Below are positions 26,227-35,523 of a stretch of DNA of 64,000 bases, piece after piece. Below the pieces are notes generated by a model. That model saw only the letters and a list, made by a program, of their open reading frames with translations, ran no database searches and was not told where the DNA came from. The translations under genes and the position numbers were made by a program. How positions within the stretch are numbered: position 1 is the first letter of the stretch; the number at the start of each line of letters is the position of its first letter. Origin of the DNA: SZUA-365 sp964635845 (GTDB lineage: Bacteria > Bacteroidota > Ignavibacteria > SZUA-365); assembly GCA_964635845.1 (NCBI GenBank), contig CAZWNO010000006.1, positions 1 through 64,000 on the forward strand, given 5' to 3'.

Positions 26227-28053
26227 ATGGAAATGGACGGACGCTTTCTCGACGCATTGAATCGCCGCGTGCTGGTCTTTGACGGCGCGACCGGCACGAA
26301 CCTGCAGGCGCAGAACCTGACGGCCGAGGATTTCGGCGGTCCGGAACTCGAGGGCTGCAACGAACATCTCGTGCTCTCCCGGCCGGATGCCGTCGAGAAA
26401 GTGCACCGCGACTATCTCGAAGCCGGCGCCGACATCATCGAAACGAACTCTTTCGGATCGACGAGCATCGTGCTGGCGGAGTACGGTATCGCCGATCTCG
26501 CGTACAGACTGAATTTCGAAGCCGCCGCCATCGCGCGCCGCATGGCAACCTTCTACGATAGCGCGGAGAAGCCTCGCTTCGTCGCCGGTTCGATGGGTCC
26601 CACCACCAAGCTGCCGTCGCTCGGACACATCGGCTTCGACGAGATGCGCGACGCGTACTTCGAGCAGGCCGCCGGACTCATCGAGGGCGGCGCGGACCTG
26701 CTCTGCGTCGAGACCTGCCAGGACCTGCTGCAGGTGAAAGCGGCGCTGGCCGCCATCCGCCGGTACTTCGACGAGAAAAGCATCCGCGTCCCGGTGATCG
26801 TCTCGGTGACCATCGAGGCCATGGGCACGATGCTCATGGGCACGGAAATCGGCGCGGCCGTCGCCGCCATCGATTCCTACGACATCGTCACCGTGTTCGG
26901 CATGAACTGCGCCACGGGTCCGAAAGAAATGGAGGAGAACCTCCGTTATATCTGCCAGTATTCGTCGCGGCCGGTCTTCGTCATGCCCAACGCGGGCATT
27001 CCGGAAAACATCGGCGGACAAACCTGCTACAAGCTTTCGCCTGACGAACTCGAGCGGTACATGCGCCGCTTCGTCGGCGAGCTGGGCGTCGCGATCATCG
27101 GCGGCTGCTGCGGCACAACGGCCGAGCACATTGCGCGCCTGGCGCGCCTCGCCGGGGAAGTGCGTCCCGCCGCGCGCGAGATCGACCGCAGCGCCATGGT
27201 GGCCTCGCTCTACACCCCGGTGCCGATGCATCTCGACCCGCCTCCCCTCCTCATCGGCGAGCGCTGCAACGCCAACGGTTCGAAGAAATTCCGCGAACTG
27301 CTGCTCGAGGAACGCTACGACGACATGGTCGCCATGGCGAAGGAACAGATCCGTGAGGGTGCGCATCTGCTGGACATCTGCGTCGCCTATGTGGGACGCG
27401 ACGAACGCCGCGACATGCGCGAGGTCGTCTCGCGCTTCAACACGCAGGTGAGCATTCCCCTCATGATCGACTCGACCGAGGTCGTGGTGCTCGAGGAGGC
27501 GCTGAAACATTATGCGGGCCGGGCGATCGTCAACTCGGTCAATCTCGAGGATGGCGAGGAACGCCTGGCGCGGGTGCTCGGACTCTGCCGGACCTACGGC
27601 GCCGCCGTGGTCGCGCTCACGATCGACGAAGACGGCATGGCCAAATCGGCGCAGAAGAAATTCGAAATCGCCGCGCGCATCCGCTCCCTTGCGACGGAGA
27701 AATTCGGACTTCGCGATCAGGATCTCATCTTCGACACGCTGACCTTCACGCTCGGCAGCGGTGACGAGGAATTTCGTCGTTCCGCCGTTGAAACGGTGGA
27801 GGCGATCCGGATGATCAAGTCCGCCTGGCCGCGCTGCTTCACCAGCCTCGGCGTGTCCAATGTCTCGTTCGGCCTCAATCCGCAGGCCCGGCACGTGCTG
27901 AATTCCGTCTTCCTCCATTACGCCTGCGAGGCGGGACTGGATATGGCCATCGTGCATGCGAGCAAGATCATGCCTTTGTACCGGATCGACGAGGAGGGGC
28001 GCGGCATCGCCATGGACCTCATCCTCGACAACCGCCGGTGGGAACCGGTGTGA
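26227..28053 (+). CDS. metH: MetH N-terminal half: homocysteine- and folate-binding domains only
   Basis: A 608-residue protein. Residues about 1-325 form the homocysteine S-methyltransferase barrel with the zinc-ligand segments NCATGP and GGCCGTT. Residues about 335-605 form the pterin-binding barrel (LIGERCNANGSKKFREL, then PLMIDST). The reading frame stops right after this domain. The cobalamin-binding and reactivation domains of full-length MetH (about 1,200 residues) are missing, and no separate B12-binding protein is in the window. It may be a split MetH that works with a distant corrinoid protein, or a gene truncated by misassembly. The next gene begins 61 bp later. Confidence 0.9.
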   Translation: MEMDGRFLDALNRRVLVFDGATGTNLQAQNLTAEDFGGPELEGCNEHLVLSRPDAVEKVHRDYLEAGADIIETNSFGSTSIVLAEYGIADLAYRLNFEAAAIARRMATFYDSAEKPRFVAGSMGPTTKLPSLGHIGFDEMRDAYFEQAAGLIEGGADLLCVETCQDLLQVKAALAAIRRYFDEKSIRVPVIVSVTIEAMGTMLMGTEIGAAVAAIDSYDIVTVFGMNCATGPKEMEENLRYICQYSSRPVFVMPNAGIPENIGGQTCYKLSPDELERYMRRFVGELGVAIIGGCCGTTAEHIARLARLAGEVRPAAREIDRSAMVASLYTPVPMHLDPPPLLIGERCNANGSKKFRELLLEERYDDMVAMAKEQIREGAHLLDICVAYVGRDERRDMREVVSRFNTQVSIPLMIDSTEVVVLEEALKHYAGRAIVNSVNLEDGEERLARVLGLCRTYGAAVVALTIDEDGMAKSAQKKFEIAARIRSLATEKFGLRDQDLIFDTLTFTLGSGDEEFRRSAVETVEAIRMIKSAWPRCFTSLGVSNVSFGLNPQARHVLNSVFLHYACEAGLDMAIVHASKIMPLYRIDEEGRGIAMDLILDNRRWEPV

Positions 28054-28832
28054 GATCGGAAGGCGGGAGGCGAAATGGAATGAGAGCCATGAACACTGAG
28101 GAGACTGCCGAGAAATGAAGCTCGTGACATTCACACAGAAGGGACGCGCACTGCTGGGTGCCGTGATCGACGGCCATGTCCTGGACCTGCAGGCAGCACA
28201 CACGATGCAGCGCTATACGCAGAAGGACGGCGACGACCTGCTGCCCAACGAGATGAACGCCTTTCTCCGCGCGGGCGACGAGGCGCTGGCCACTGCGCGC
28301 AAGGTCGAAGACTGGTTTCGCGCGGCTGGGTGTCCCGCCGTCGTCGAAGGCGAAACCATCGCCTTCCCGCTTGCCGACGTGGCGCTGCTCGCTCCCGTAC
28401 CGCACCCCACCTCCATGCGCGACGGCTATGCCTTCCGCCAGCATGTCGAAGCCGCGCGCCGCAACCGCGGCGTGGAGATGATTCCGGAATTCGACGAGAT
28501 CCCGATATTCTATTTCACCAATCACAATGCCGTCACGGGTCCGGGCGAGGTCGAGGTGATGGACCTCCATCTCGACAAGCTCGACTTCGAACTCGAGTGC
28601 GCCATCGTCATCGGCCGGGAAGGCCGGAATATCAAGGCGGCAGACGCGGACGCGTACATCGCCGGCTACATGGTGATGAACGACTGGAGCGCCCGCGCCC
28701 TGCAGATGCATGAAATGAAGCTGAACCTCGGTCCCGCCAAGGGCAAGGACTTCGCGACCTCCATCGGCCCCTGGCTCGTGACCAGGGACGAACTCGAAGA
28801 CCGGCGCATCCCCGGCGACGCGGGCGACCGTT

Positions 28833-28842
28833 NNNNNNNNNN
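28833..28842. other. Assembly gap (10 N)
   Basis: Ten Ns inside the fumarylacetoacetate hydrolase gene, at the left edge of the inserted segment. The real distance is unknown. Confidence 0.95.
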
Positions 28843-28983
28843 GCCCATGGTTATCGTGCGGACATCAAGGTTTTCCTCCTCTATCATCGCAGTTGTGGCA
28901 ATGTGCTTCAGGTCGTGGATGTGCAGGTCAGTGATTTCGGCTTTTTTGCAAAGGTAATTCCAGTGCCGTTTCGGGTTACCCAT
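28843..28983 (-). mobile_element. Tyrosine recombinase (integrase) gene fragment
   Basis: On the minus strand this segment encodes about 47 residues starting MGNPKRHWNYLC. It continues through ITDLHIHDLKHIATTAMI, which matches the conserved HxxR-box helix of phage-type integrases (HDLRHTFAT-like, here HDLKH), and then DVRTITMG before the gap. Base composition is more AT-rich than the surrounding FAH gene. Identical 12-bp direct repeats CGGGCGACCGTT (28821-28832 and 28984-28995) bound the insert. Only an internal catalytic-domain piece is present. Confidence 0.65.
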
Positions 28984-29374
28984 CGGGCGACCGTTACGAC
29001 CTGGTGATGACCTGCACGGTCAACGGCACGGAAGTCAGCCGCGGCAACGTGCGGGACATGAGCTGGACTTTTGCGCAGATCGTCGAGCGCGCCTCGTACG
29101 GCGTGACGCTGTACCCCGGTGACGTCATCGGTTCGGGCACCGTGGGCACAGGCTGCTTCCTCGAACTCAACGGCTCGAAGGTCTACGACCCCGCATGGTG
29201 GCTGAAAGCCGGCGACGTCGTGGTCTGTGAAATCGAACGCCTCGGCTGCCTGGAGAATTCCCTCAGGCACGTCGGCTGACACCGCTGCGCGGCATCACGC
29301 GCACGGAAGATCCCGTTTTCCCGATATTTCGCATACGCATATCGGATAATCACAAGCATGCCGGAGAAGCGGAT

Positions 29375-30379
29375 ATGAAATCCATCGATCCGAAAGAGCA
29401 TCCCGTCGCATTCGTGCACAGGCTTCTGCTGAGCGGTGTGGCGCCCCGTCCGATCGCCCTCGTCTCGACGCTCGACCGGGAGGGATACTACAACCTGTCG
29501 CCCTTCAGTTTCTTCAACGCCTTCGGCGCGAATCCGCCGGTGATCGTCGTCTCGCCCGCCTATCGCGGAAAGGACGGCACCCCGAAACACAGCTTCGAAA
29601 ACATCAGGGACACGAAGGAATTCACCGTTTCCGCGGTCTCGTATGATATGGTGGATCAGATCAGCCTCGCCTCGTCGGACTACGAACGCGGAGCGGACGA
29701 GTTCATCCAGGCCGGTTTCACGAAGCTGCCGTCGCGGATCGTCGCCCCGCCGGGCGTCGCCGAATCACCGTTCGTGATGGAATGCCGCCTGCTGCATTAC
29801 TATGACACCGGCGGCAAGCCGGGCAGCGGCAATCTCATGATCGCCGAGGTGGTCATGTTCCATCTCCGCGAGTCCATCCTCGAGGACGAGCGCATCGATC
29901 CCCGGCGCCTCGACCTCGTCGCCCGGATGGGCTACAACTGGTATTGCCGCGCCAACGGCGATGCCCTGTTCGAACTCGAGAAATCCACCCATGTCGGCAT
30001 CGGCTTCCAGGCGCTGCCCGCGCATGTGCGTGAGAGCACGGTGTTCACCGGCAGCAACCTCGCGAGGTTCGCGGGAGTGAAGCAGCTGCCCGATGCCCGC
30101 GGGATTCTGCTTCGATGGCAGGTGGACCTGGAAAACCTCTCTCCCGAGGAAGCCGAATCCGACATGTTCGAAGTGGAGCTGCGCATGAAGCAGGCGAATC
30201 GCGCCCTGCGGACGGTACTGACGGATATGAAGACCGGCGCACTGCGGAACGGCGACGTGGCGCTGCGCCTGCAGCGCTGCGCGCAGGTCGCACTGGAACA
30301 GAACGAAGTGACCTTCGCGTGGGAATGCGCGCTGATGTCGCATCCCGATGCGGTCGCCGCCTTGTCGGGCAGGAAATGA
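29375..30379 (+). CDS. Flavin reductase-like domain protein
   Basis: A 334-residue protein whose N-terminal ~200 residues are an FMN-binding split barrel. Signature segments are GVAPRPIALVSTLDREGYYNLSP split by the strand turn, then PSFFNAFG-like SPFSFFNAFGANPPVI, and IAEVVMFHLRESIL. The C-terminal ~120 residues are helical and specific to this protein. It may reduce or simply bind flavin; a partner oxygenase is not visible nearby. It follows the FAH gene by 95 bp on the same strand. Confidence 0.82.
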   Translation: MKSIDPKEHPVAFVHRLLLSGVAPRPIALVSTLDREGYYNLSPFSFFNAFGANPPVIVVSPAYRGKDGTPKHSFENIRDTKEFTVSAVSYDMVDQISLASSDYERGADEFIQAGFTKLPSRIVAPPGVAESPFVMECRLLHYYDTGGKPGSGNLMIAEVVMFHLRESILEDERIDPRRLDLVARMGYNWYCRANGDALFELEKSTHVGIGFQALPAHVRESTVFTGSNLARFAGVKQLPDARGILLRWQVDLENLSPEEAESDMFEVELRMKQANRALRTVLTDMKTGALRNGDVALRLQRCAQVALEQNEVTFAWECALMSHPDAVAALSGRK

Positions 30380-30497
30380 CGCCGCACTCGTGGAATCCGG
30401 GATCCCCGTTTCCACGAGCGCTTTTCCTCGCCGTTCCGTACATTGCCTGTAACGAATACAATTGCCTTTGACGAATGCAACAGAATGACGGCTCACC

Positions 30498-31043
30498 ATG
30501 GCTTCGACACTGACACTTCTCGATGAAACCCTTCTCCGGTGGTACACGGTCCGCCGCGGGCTGATCCGCGAAGTATCCAATATTCCGCAGACGCGGATGA
30601 CGTTCCGTGCGACACTCGAGACGCGCAGCATCATGGACATCATCCATCACGTCCTCGAACTGTCCATCATCACCGTCGAGGAACTGGTGCGCGAAGACAC
30701 CAATCCCGACCGCGCGAGCCTCTCGCAGCTCGCGAATGTGTATGCACCCAACATCACGCGCGCCGATACGCAGGAAAAGCTCGTCAACCTGCTGGTGGAG
30801 CAATACCGCGACGCGGAGACGCGCCTGCGCGAATGCGGCGACCTGCACATGATGCAGCTCGTGCGCAGAATCGACGGTACGCTCGAGACGCGGATGACGC
30901 TGTTCGCGGATGCCGTCCAGCACGAGATGTACCACCGCGGACAGCTGACGGTCTACGCGCGGCTCATCGGCCTCGAGCCCGCGTTCACCCGGGACCGCCA
31001 CATGGCCATGCCCGGCGCGTTCAATCCCGACACGCTGCGCTGA
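30498..31043 (+). CDS. DinB-family protein
   Basis: A 181-residue four-helix-bundle protein. Metal-ligand histidines appear at the first helix (IIHHVLEL) and at the C-terminal HEMYHRGQLTVYARLIG segment, the DinB-superfamily signature. These proteins are thiol-transferase- or metal-hydrolase-like, and the substrate of this one is unknown. The length is typical. Confidence 0.85.
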   Translation: MASTLTLLDETLLRWYTVRRGLIREVSNIPQTRMTFRATLETRSIMDIIHHVLELSIITVEELVREDTNPDRASLSQLANVYAPNITRADTQEKLVNLLVEQYRDAETRLRECGDLHMMQLVRRIDGTLETRMTLFADAVQHEMYHRGQLTVYARLIGLEPAFTRDRHMAMPGAFNPDTLR

Positions 31044-31187
31044 CATCCCGCACGGTGGGATCGATCCCGGCGCGCGGAGCCGTATACCGGCGCGCATTTC
31101 CTTCAGGCTTGCCTCCCCGTGCGGAGAGGGCTATCTTTCGAAAGTCGTACTTCCAACACAGAACGTATCGAGTGGAGATTCATCACA

Positions 31188-32585
31188 ATGGCACAAGCAT
31201 TTGACGTTGTTGTTATCGGTGGCGGACCCGGCGGTTATGTCGCCGCGATCCGCGCTTCACAGCTCGGATTCAGAACTGCCTGCGTCGAGGCGAAGCATCT
31301 CGGCGGCATCTGCCTCAACTGGGGCTGCATTCCGACCAAGTCTCTGCTCCGCAATGCGGAGATCTGGGAGATGGTGCAGCATGCCGACGACTACGGCCTG
31401 AAATTCGACAACGTCTCATTCGATTTCACCAGGATCATCGCGCGCAGCCGCGGCATCGCCGACCGCATGTCGAAAGGCGTCGCGTTCCTGTTCAAGAAAT
31501 ACAACGTCACGCATATCGAGGCATACGGGAAACTGCTCGCGAAAAACCGCGTCGGCGCCTTCGACAGGGACGGAGCGCAGGTGGACGAAATCGAGGCCAG
31601 GCATATCATCATCGCAACCGGCGCGCGTCCGCGCAGCATTCCGGGCATCGAGATCGACCGCGAGAAGGTCATTTCCTACTTCGAGGCCATGACGCTGACC
31701 GGTGTGCCGAAATCCCTGATCGTGCTCGGCGCGGGCGCCATCGGCGTGGAATTCGCGTACTTCTACCACACACTGGGCACACAGGTCACCATCGTCGAGA
31801 TGCTCGAGCACATCCTCCCGATCGAGGACGAGGATGTCTCGAAGGAGCTGGAACGCAGTTTCCGCAAGCGGAAAATCGTGCTGAAGACGAAGACGAGAGT
31901 GCAGGGTATCGAAAAAACGGGCACGGGCGTCCGGGTCACCGTCGCGACCGACAAGGGCGAAGAGGTGCTCGAGGGCGATATGGCGCTGATGGCCGTGGGC
32001 GTGCAGGGCAACGTGGAGAACATCGGCCTCGAGGAGACCGGCGTCGCGCTCGAACGCGGTTACATCAAGGTGGACGAGTATTACCGCACCAACGTCGAGG
32101 GCGTGTACGCCATCGGGGACGTCGTGGGCCCTCCCTGGCTCGCGCATGTCGCATCGGCCGAGGGCATCACCTGCGCCGAGGCGATCGCCGGCAAGCATCC
32201 GCTCCCCGTCAACTATGACAACATCCCCGGCTGCACCTACTGCCAGCCCCAGGTCGCCAGTGTCGGCCTGACCGAGAAAAAGGCGCGCGAGCGCGGCTAC
32301 GAGATCAAGGTCGGCAAGTTTCCATTCACCGCCTCGGGCAAGGCCGTGGCGGCGGGTCATTCCGAAGGCTTCGTGAAAATGATCTACGACGCGAAGTATG
32401 GCGAGCTGCTGGGCGCGCACATCATCGGCGCCGAGGCGACGGAGCTGATCGCGGAAGCCGCGCTCGGCCGCACTCTCGAGACCACCGAACACGAACTGCT
32501 GAAAACCGTGCATGCGCATCCGACGCTTTCGGAGGCGCTCATGGAGGCGACCGCGGTCGCGTACGGAGAATCCGTGAATATCTAG
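31188..32585 (+). CDS. lpdA: Dihydrolipoyl dehydrogenase
   Basis: A 465-residue flavoprotein disulfide reductase. It shows the N-terminal FAD loop VVIGGGPGGY, redox-active Cys42 and Cys47 in GGICLNWGCIPTKS, an NAD-binding GAGAIGVEFA loop, and the C-terminal HAHPTLSEALMEA with the catalytic His-Glu pair. It reoxidises dihydrolipoamide in 2-oxoacid dehydrogenase or glycine-cleavage complexes; the acyltransferase genes are not in the window. The ATG at 31188, with GGAG upstream, is preferred over 31119. Confidence 0.96.
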   Translation: MAQAFDVVVIGGGPGGYVAAIRASQLGFRTACVEAKHLGGICLNWGCIPTKSLLRNAEIWEMVQHADDYGLKFDNVSFDFTRIIARSRGIADRMSKGVAFLFKKYNVTHIEAYGKLLAKNRVGAFDRDGAQVDEIEARHIIIATGARPRSIPGIEIDREKVISYFEAMTLTGVPKSLIVLGAGAIGVEFAYFYHTLGTQVTIVEMLEHILPIEDEDVSKELERSFRKRKIVLKTKTRVQGIEKTGTGVRVTVATDKGEEVLEGDMALMAVGVQGNVENIGLEETGVALERGYIKVDEYYRTNVEGVYAIGDVVGPPWLAHVASAEGITCAEAIAGKHPLPVNYDNIPGCTYCQPQVASVGLTEKKARERGYEIKVGKFPFTASGKAVAAGHSEGFVKMIYDAKYGELLGAHIIGAEATELIAEAALGRTLETTEHELLKTVHAHPTLSEALMEATAVAYGESVNI

Positions 32586-32619
32586 TCTTTTATTCTTTAA
32601 TCAGGAAGGAGAGGTCATC

Positions 32620-33432
32620 ATGGCACACAGACAGTTCCTCACTTCCATCCGCCTCATCGGCATGACGCACCTGCTGCCGCTGCCCGGCTCACCGGGCTAT
32701 GGCGGGTCCCGCCAGCACATCTACGACCGCGCACTGGCCGATGCGTCGATATTGCAGCAGGCCGGCTTCGACGCCATCCTCGTCGAGAATTTCGGCGACG
32801 CTCCCTACGCCAAGAACGACGCGGGGAAACATGTCGTGGCGGACATGACCGCACTGATCACCGCCCTGCAGGATGAACTCACCATTCCCATCGGCGTGCA
32901 GGTGCTGCGCAACGACGCCACGGCATCGATCGCCGTCGCGGCCGCCACGGGCGCGCGCTTCGTCCGCATCAACGTGCACAGCGGCGCGATGGTCACCGAT
33001 CAGGGCCTGATCGAAGGACGCGCGGATGAGACATTGCGTTTCCGCCGCAGCATCGATGCGCGGGAAATTTCCATCCTCGCGGACGTGTTCGTCAAGCATG
33101 GAACGCCACTCGCCCCCTGTTCCCTCGCGGATGCCGTGCGCGACACGGTCGAGCGCGGCCTGGCCGAGGGTGTGATTATCTCGGGAAGCGGCACCGGCGA
33201 GGAAACGGATCTCGAGGATGTGCAGACAGCAACAGCCGCGACCGCCGCCCCGGTCTTCGTGGGCAGCGGAGTCCGCCTCGAGACGCTGGCGGAGACCTTC
33301 GCCCTCGCACATGGCATCATCGTCGGCACGGCGATCAAGGTCGGACGCATCACGACCGCGCCCGTCGATCGCGAGGCCGCAATCGAGTTCTCGGCCCGCG
33401 CGCACCGTACGCTCACATCCCGCGGTTCCTGA
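32620..33432 (+). CDS. BtpA/SgcQ-family protein
   Basis: A 270-residue protein with the family segments MTHLLPLPGSPGYGG, ILVENFGDAPY and IISGSGTGEETDLEDV, forming a TIM-barrel-like fold. BtpA was first linked to photosystem I stability in cyanobacteria; bacterial homologues outside phototrophs have no settled role. It starts 34 bp after lpdA with an AGGAGAG site and overlaps the convergent OmpA-family gene by 20 bp. Confidence 0.88.
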   Translation: MAHRQFLTSIRLIGMTHLLPLPGSPGYGGSRQHIYDRALADASILQQAGFDAILVENFGDAPYAKNDAGKHVVADMTALITALQDELTIPIGVQVLRNDATASIAVAAATGARFVRINVHSGAMVTDQGLIEGRADETLRFRRSIDAREISILADVFVKHGTPLAPCSLADAVRDTVERGLAEGVIISGSGTGEETDLEDVQTATAATAAPVFVGSGVRLETLAETFALAHGIIVGTAIKVGRITTAPVDREAAIEFSARAHRTLTSRGS

Positions 33433-35410
33433 GGACGATCTCCACTTTCCTCCCGATGCGCGCGTCCTCGCCCACGACGGATGCGGGCTGCGGCTTCCCG
33501 TCGCTGTCGGGCACGAGGCGGTATGCGTCCATCTTCTGCCGGACGAGATACTCGAGCACGCGCTGCGCCCGCCGCGTGGCGAGCATGACGTTGTAGCTCT
33601 CGTCCCCCACGTCGTTCGCGTAGCCGCGGATTTCCGCGAACAGCTCGGGATGCTGGTTCAGCAGCCGCGCCGCATTGTCGAGAATGATCCGCGCTTCCTC
33701 GTTCAGCAGATCACTGTCAATCGGGAAAAACACCTCCGCGAGGACGACCTTGAGATTCTGTGTGCGTCCGGCGCCGCCGGCGAGATTCTGCAGCTTCAGC
33801 GCATCGTTGAGCGACTGTTCGACACCTTCCGCGAGATAGTGCTCACGTGACGTTCCGGTCATGCTCACCGGTGCGAAGCGCAGGGATGCACGCATGCGCT
33901 CGCTGTCCTTTTTCTCGAATCGCAGGCGGTCGGACGCGGCCGTCGTCGTCTGGAAGAAATTCACCAGCAGCTCGCTGTTCCCCTCGGCGGCGACGTCCAC
34001 CGCCCTGTTGACGATCACCTCACGGGCTTCGCTCTCCTTCGCTCCGAAGATCGGACGGAGATCGACATTGAGGAATTTCGCCTTGCTCAGGCTGCTCAGG
34101 TCATGGTCCCACGCCACGGTGGAGATCCTTACGATGTAATTCCCCCGCGGCAGCCTCGCATACCCGTCGTTCCTGTCGATCAGCAGCCGCAGATCGAGGA
34201 GTTCATCCGCGGTGAAAGTCGCCTCGCTTCCGTCGAGCACCAGGTCGGCGCTTCCCTGATAGAAAGTCATTCCGTCGCGCAGCATCTCGACATGGGATTT
34301 CAGCTGCATGCGGTCCTCCCCCGTCTGGACGGCGTGCAGCGTGAGCGCATCGGGACGCTCGCGGAAATCGCTGAGCCGCTCGATGGCCGCTATGGTCAGC
34401 TGTGTAAAAAGCTGAAGACTGCCTCCTTCCCCGACGGTCCGCCTGTCCTCGTGTGCCGCGCCGCGATCCGGCAGCAGCGCCAGGCTGCGCAGCTCCTTCG
34501 CCGCTTCCGCGTCATCGCTCTCGAGGGGAACCTGCACCGCCTCTTCTTCTCGCCCGACATCATCCGCCATGTCGCGCCCCGTATCATGCGGTTGCGCGCG
34601 CGCCTCTTCCGCGCCTTCACCCGCGTCGTGTTCTTCCTGCCGCGTGCTGCCGGCGATGCGTCCCCCCTCGCCTGCGCCTGCGCCCGTGGCGCGGCGGCGG
34701 CGCGCGGCGGCACCCGGCTCCGGCTGCAGGGTGCTGAACCGTTCCTCCTTCCTTCGCGACAGCTCGTCGTCGGTTCCTCCGGGACGGAGAAGAATGTTGA
34801 TTCCCGCCGTGAACACCGACAGCGCGTCATTTCGATCACCGGATCGGAGTCCGTCGAGATCGTCGGTATTCGTGAGGACGAGATCGTACCCAAACGTGAG
34901 CGCGACGGTCGGCGACAGCGGATACTCGAAACCTCCTCCGATCCCGTAAGTGATCGCGGCGCTGAAAAGCCGTTCCTCGAACCCGTTCTCGCCGTCGACG
35001 CGTGTCTGATGCATCAGAACGCCGACGCGCGGCCGCAGCACCGGGGTGAAGTGAAGCACGACCGGCAGCGCGAAGCGGAATCCGCCGGACAGTCCGAAAT
35101 AATTGGATTTGTATCCCGTGATCACCTGACTGCCGTACGCGGGGAAGAGGGGACGGCCGTTGATGTCCGCCGACAGCGTGCCGGCGAAGAGCGACGCGGT
35201 GAGTGCGATATCGCTCCGGACGTACCGTTCGAAGGTCAGCGTTCCGTATGGATGCATCGAGTAGTCCGCATACTTGATCGTCGCTTCCTCGCCGCCGACA
35301 TTGACCCCGCCGTTCAATCCCAGACGTATTGCGCCCGGCGGATACGGCTGTGCGCGCATGACGGAAACACACAGCAGCAGAACGAGAATGGCAGTGGAAG
35401 AAGGTTTCAT
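33413..35410 (-). CDS. OmpA-family outer-membrane protein
   Basis: A 665-residue protein. A signal peptide is followed by a beta-barrel-like region (about residues 25-220, LSGGFRFALPVVLHFTP area). A very acidic and Arg/Ala-rich linker occupies roughly 225-320, and a further domain follows. The C-terminal OmpA peptidoglycan-binding domain contains VFFPIDSDLLNEEARIIL, LFAEIRGYANDVGDE and RRAQRVLEYLV. The ATG at 35410 (MKPSSTAILVLLLCV) gives the signal peptide. It probably links the outer membrane to the cell wall. The linker is unusual in length and composition. Confidence 0.85.
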   Translation of the reverse strand: MKPSSTAILVLLLCVSVMRAQPYPPGAIRLGLNGGVNVGGEEATIKYADYSMHPYGTLTFERYVRSDIALTASLFAGTLSADINGRPLFPAYGSQVITGYKSNYFGLSGGFRFALPVVLHFTPVLRPRVGVLMHQTRVDGENGFEERLFSAAITYGIGGGFEYPLSPTVALTFGYDLVLTNTDDLDGLRSGDRNDALSVFTAGINILLRPGGTDDELSRRKEERFSTLQPEPGAAARRRRATGAGAGEGGRIAGSTRQEEHDAGEGAEEARAQPHDTGRDMADDVGREEEAVQVPLESDDAEAAKELRSLALLPDRGAAHEDRRTVGEGGSLQLFTQLTIAAIERLSDFRERPDALTLHAVQTGEDRMQLKSHVEMLRDGMTFYQGSADLVLDGSEATFTADELLDLRLLIDRNDGYARLPRGNYIVRISTVAWDHDLSSLSKAKFLNVDLRPIFGAKESEAREVIVNRAVDVAAEGNSELLVNFFQTTTAASDRLRFEKKDSERMRASLRFAPVSMTGTSREHYLAEGVEQSLNDALKLQNLAGGAGRTQNLKVVLAEVFFPIDSDLLNEEARIILDNAARLLNQHPELFAEIRGYANDVGDESYNVMLATRRAQRVLEYLVRQKMDAYRLVPDSDGKPQPASVVGEDARIGRKVEIVLRNRGM

Positions 35411-35463
35411 CAGTGCGCGTGGGAGAGGATGAAGAAACACGGAGATACAGAAGCGTCACAGCG

Positions 35464-35490
35464 AAAAAAAGCGGAGCCCCGGGGGGCTCC
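35464..35490 (-). terminator. Rho-independent terminator of the FG-GAP gene
   Basis: On the minus strand GGAGCCCC pairs across two C residues with GGGGCTCC (35473-35490) and is followed by GC and seven T (35464-35470). It lies 34 bp past the stop codon of the 35524 gene. Confidence 0.85.
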
Positions 35491-35523
35491 GTTATAGTAT
35501 CGAAATTTTCCGACTTGGGAAAG

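Larger units (their letters stand above)
28115..29279 (+). pseudogene. Fumarylacetoacetate hydrolase-family gene interrupted by an insert
   Basis: The 5' part (28115-28832) and 3' part (28996-29279) join exactly in frame as one 333-residue FAH-family protein once the 163 bp 28833-28995 is removed. The join reads GDAGDRYDLVMTC. Family features are the metal-binding glutamates (DFELECAIVIG), the GYMVMNDWSAR segment and the C-terminal PGDVIGSGTVGTGCFLE. The insert is flanked by 12-bp direct repeats and contains a 10-N gap plus a piece of a tyrosine recombinase gene on the opposite strand. The gene is either disrupted by an integrated element or carries an assembly chimera. The GAGGAG site 12 bp upstream of the ATG supports the start. 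Confidence 0.85.

Noticed and set aside
28053..28062. Ten bases equal to an Illumina adapter start at the MetH stop
   Set aside because: The match ends after ten bases and the downstream sequence has a normal ribosome-binding site for the next gene, so adapter contamination is unlikely; kept only as a point to check under MetH.
34396..34893. Frameshift suspected in the OmpA-family linker
   Set aside because: The acidic Arg/Ala-rich linker reads continuously in the main frame and rejoins a normal OmpA domain; alternative frames give Arg-rich nonsense.
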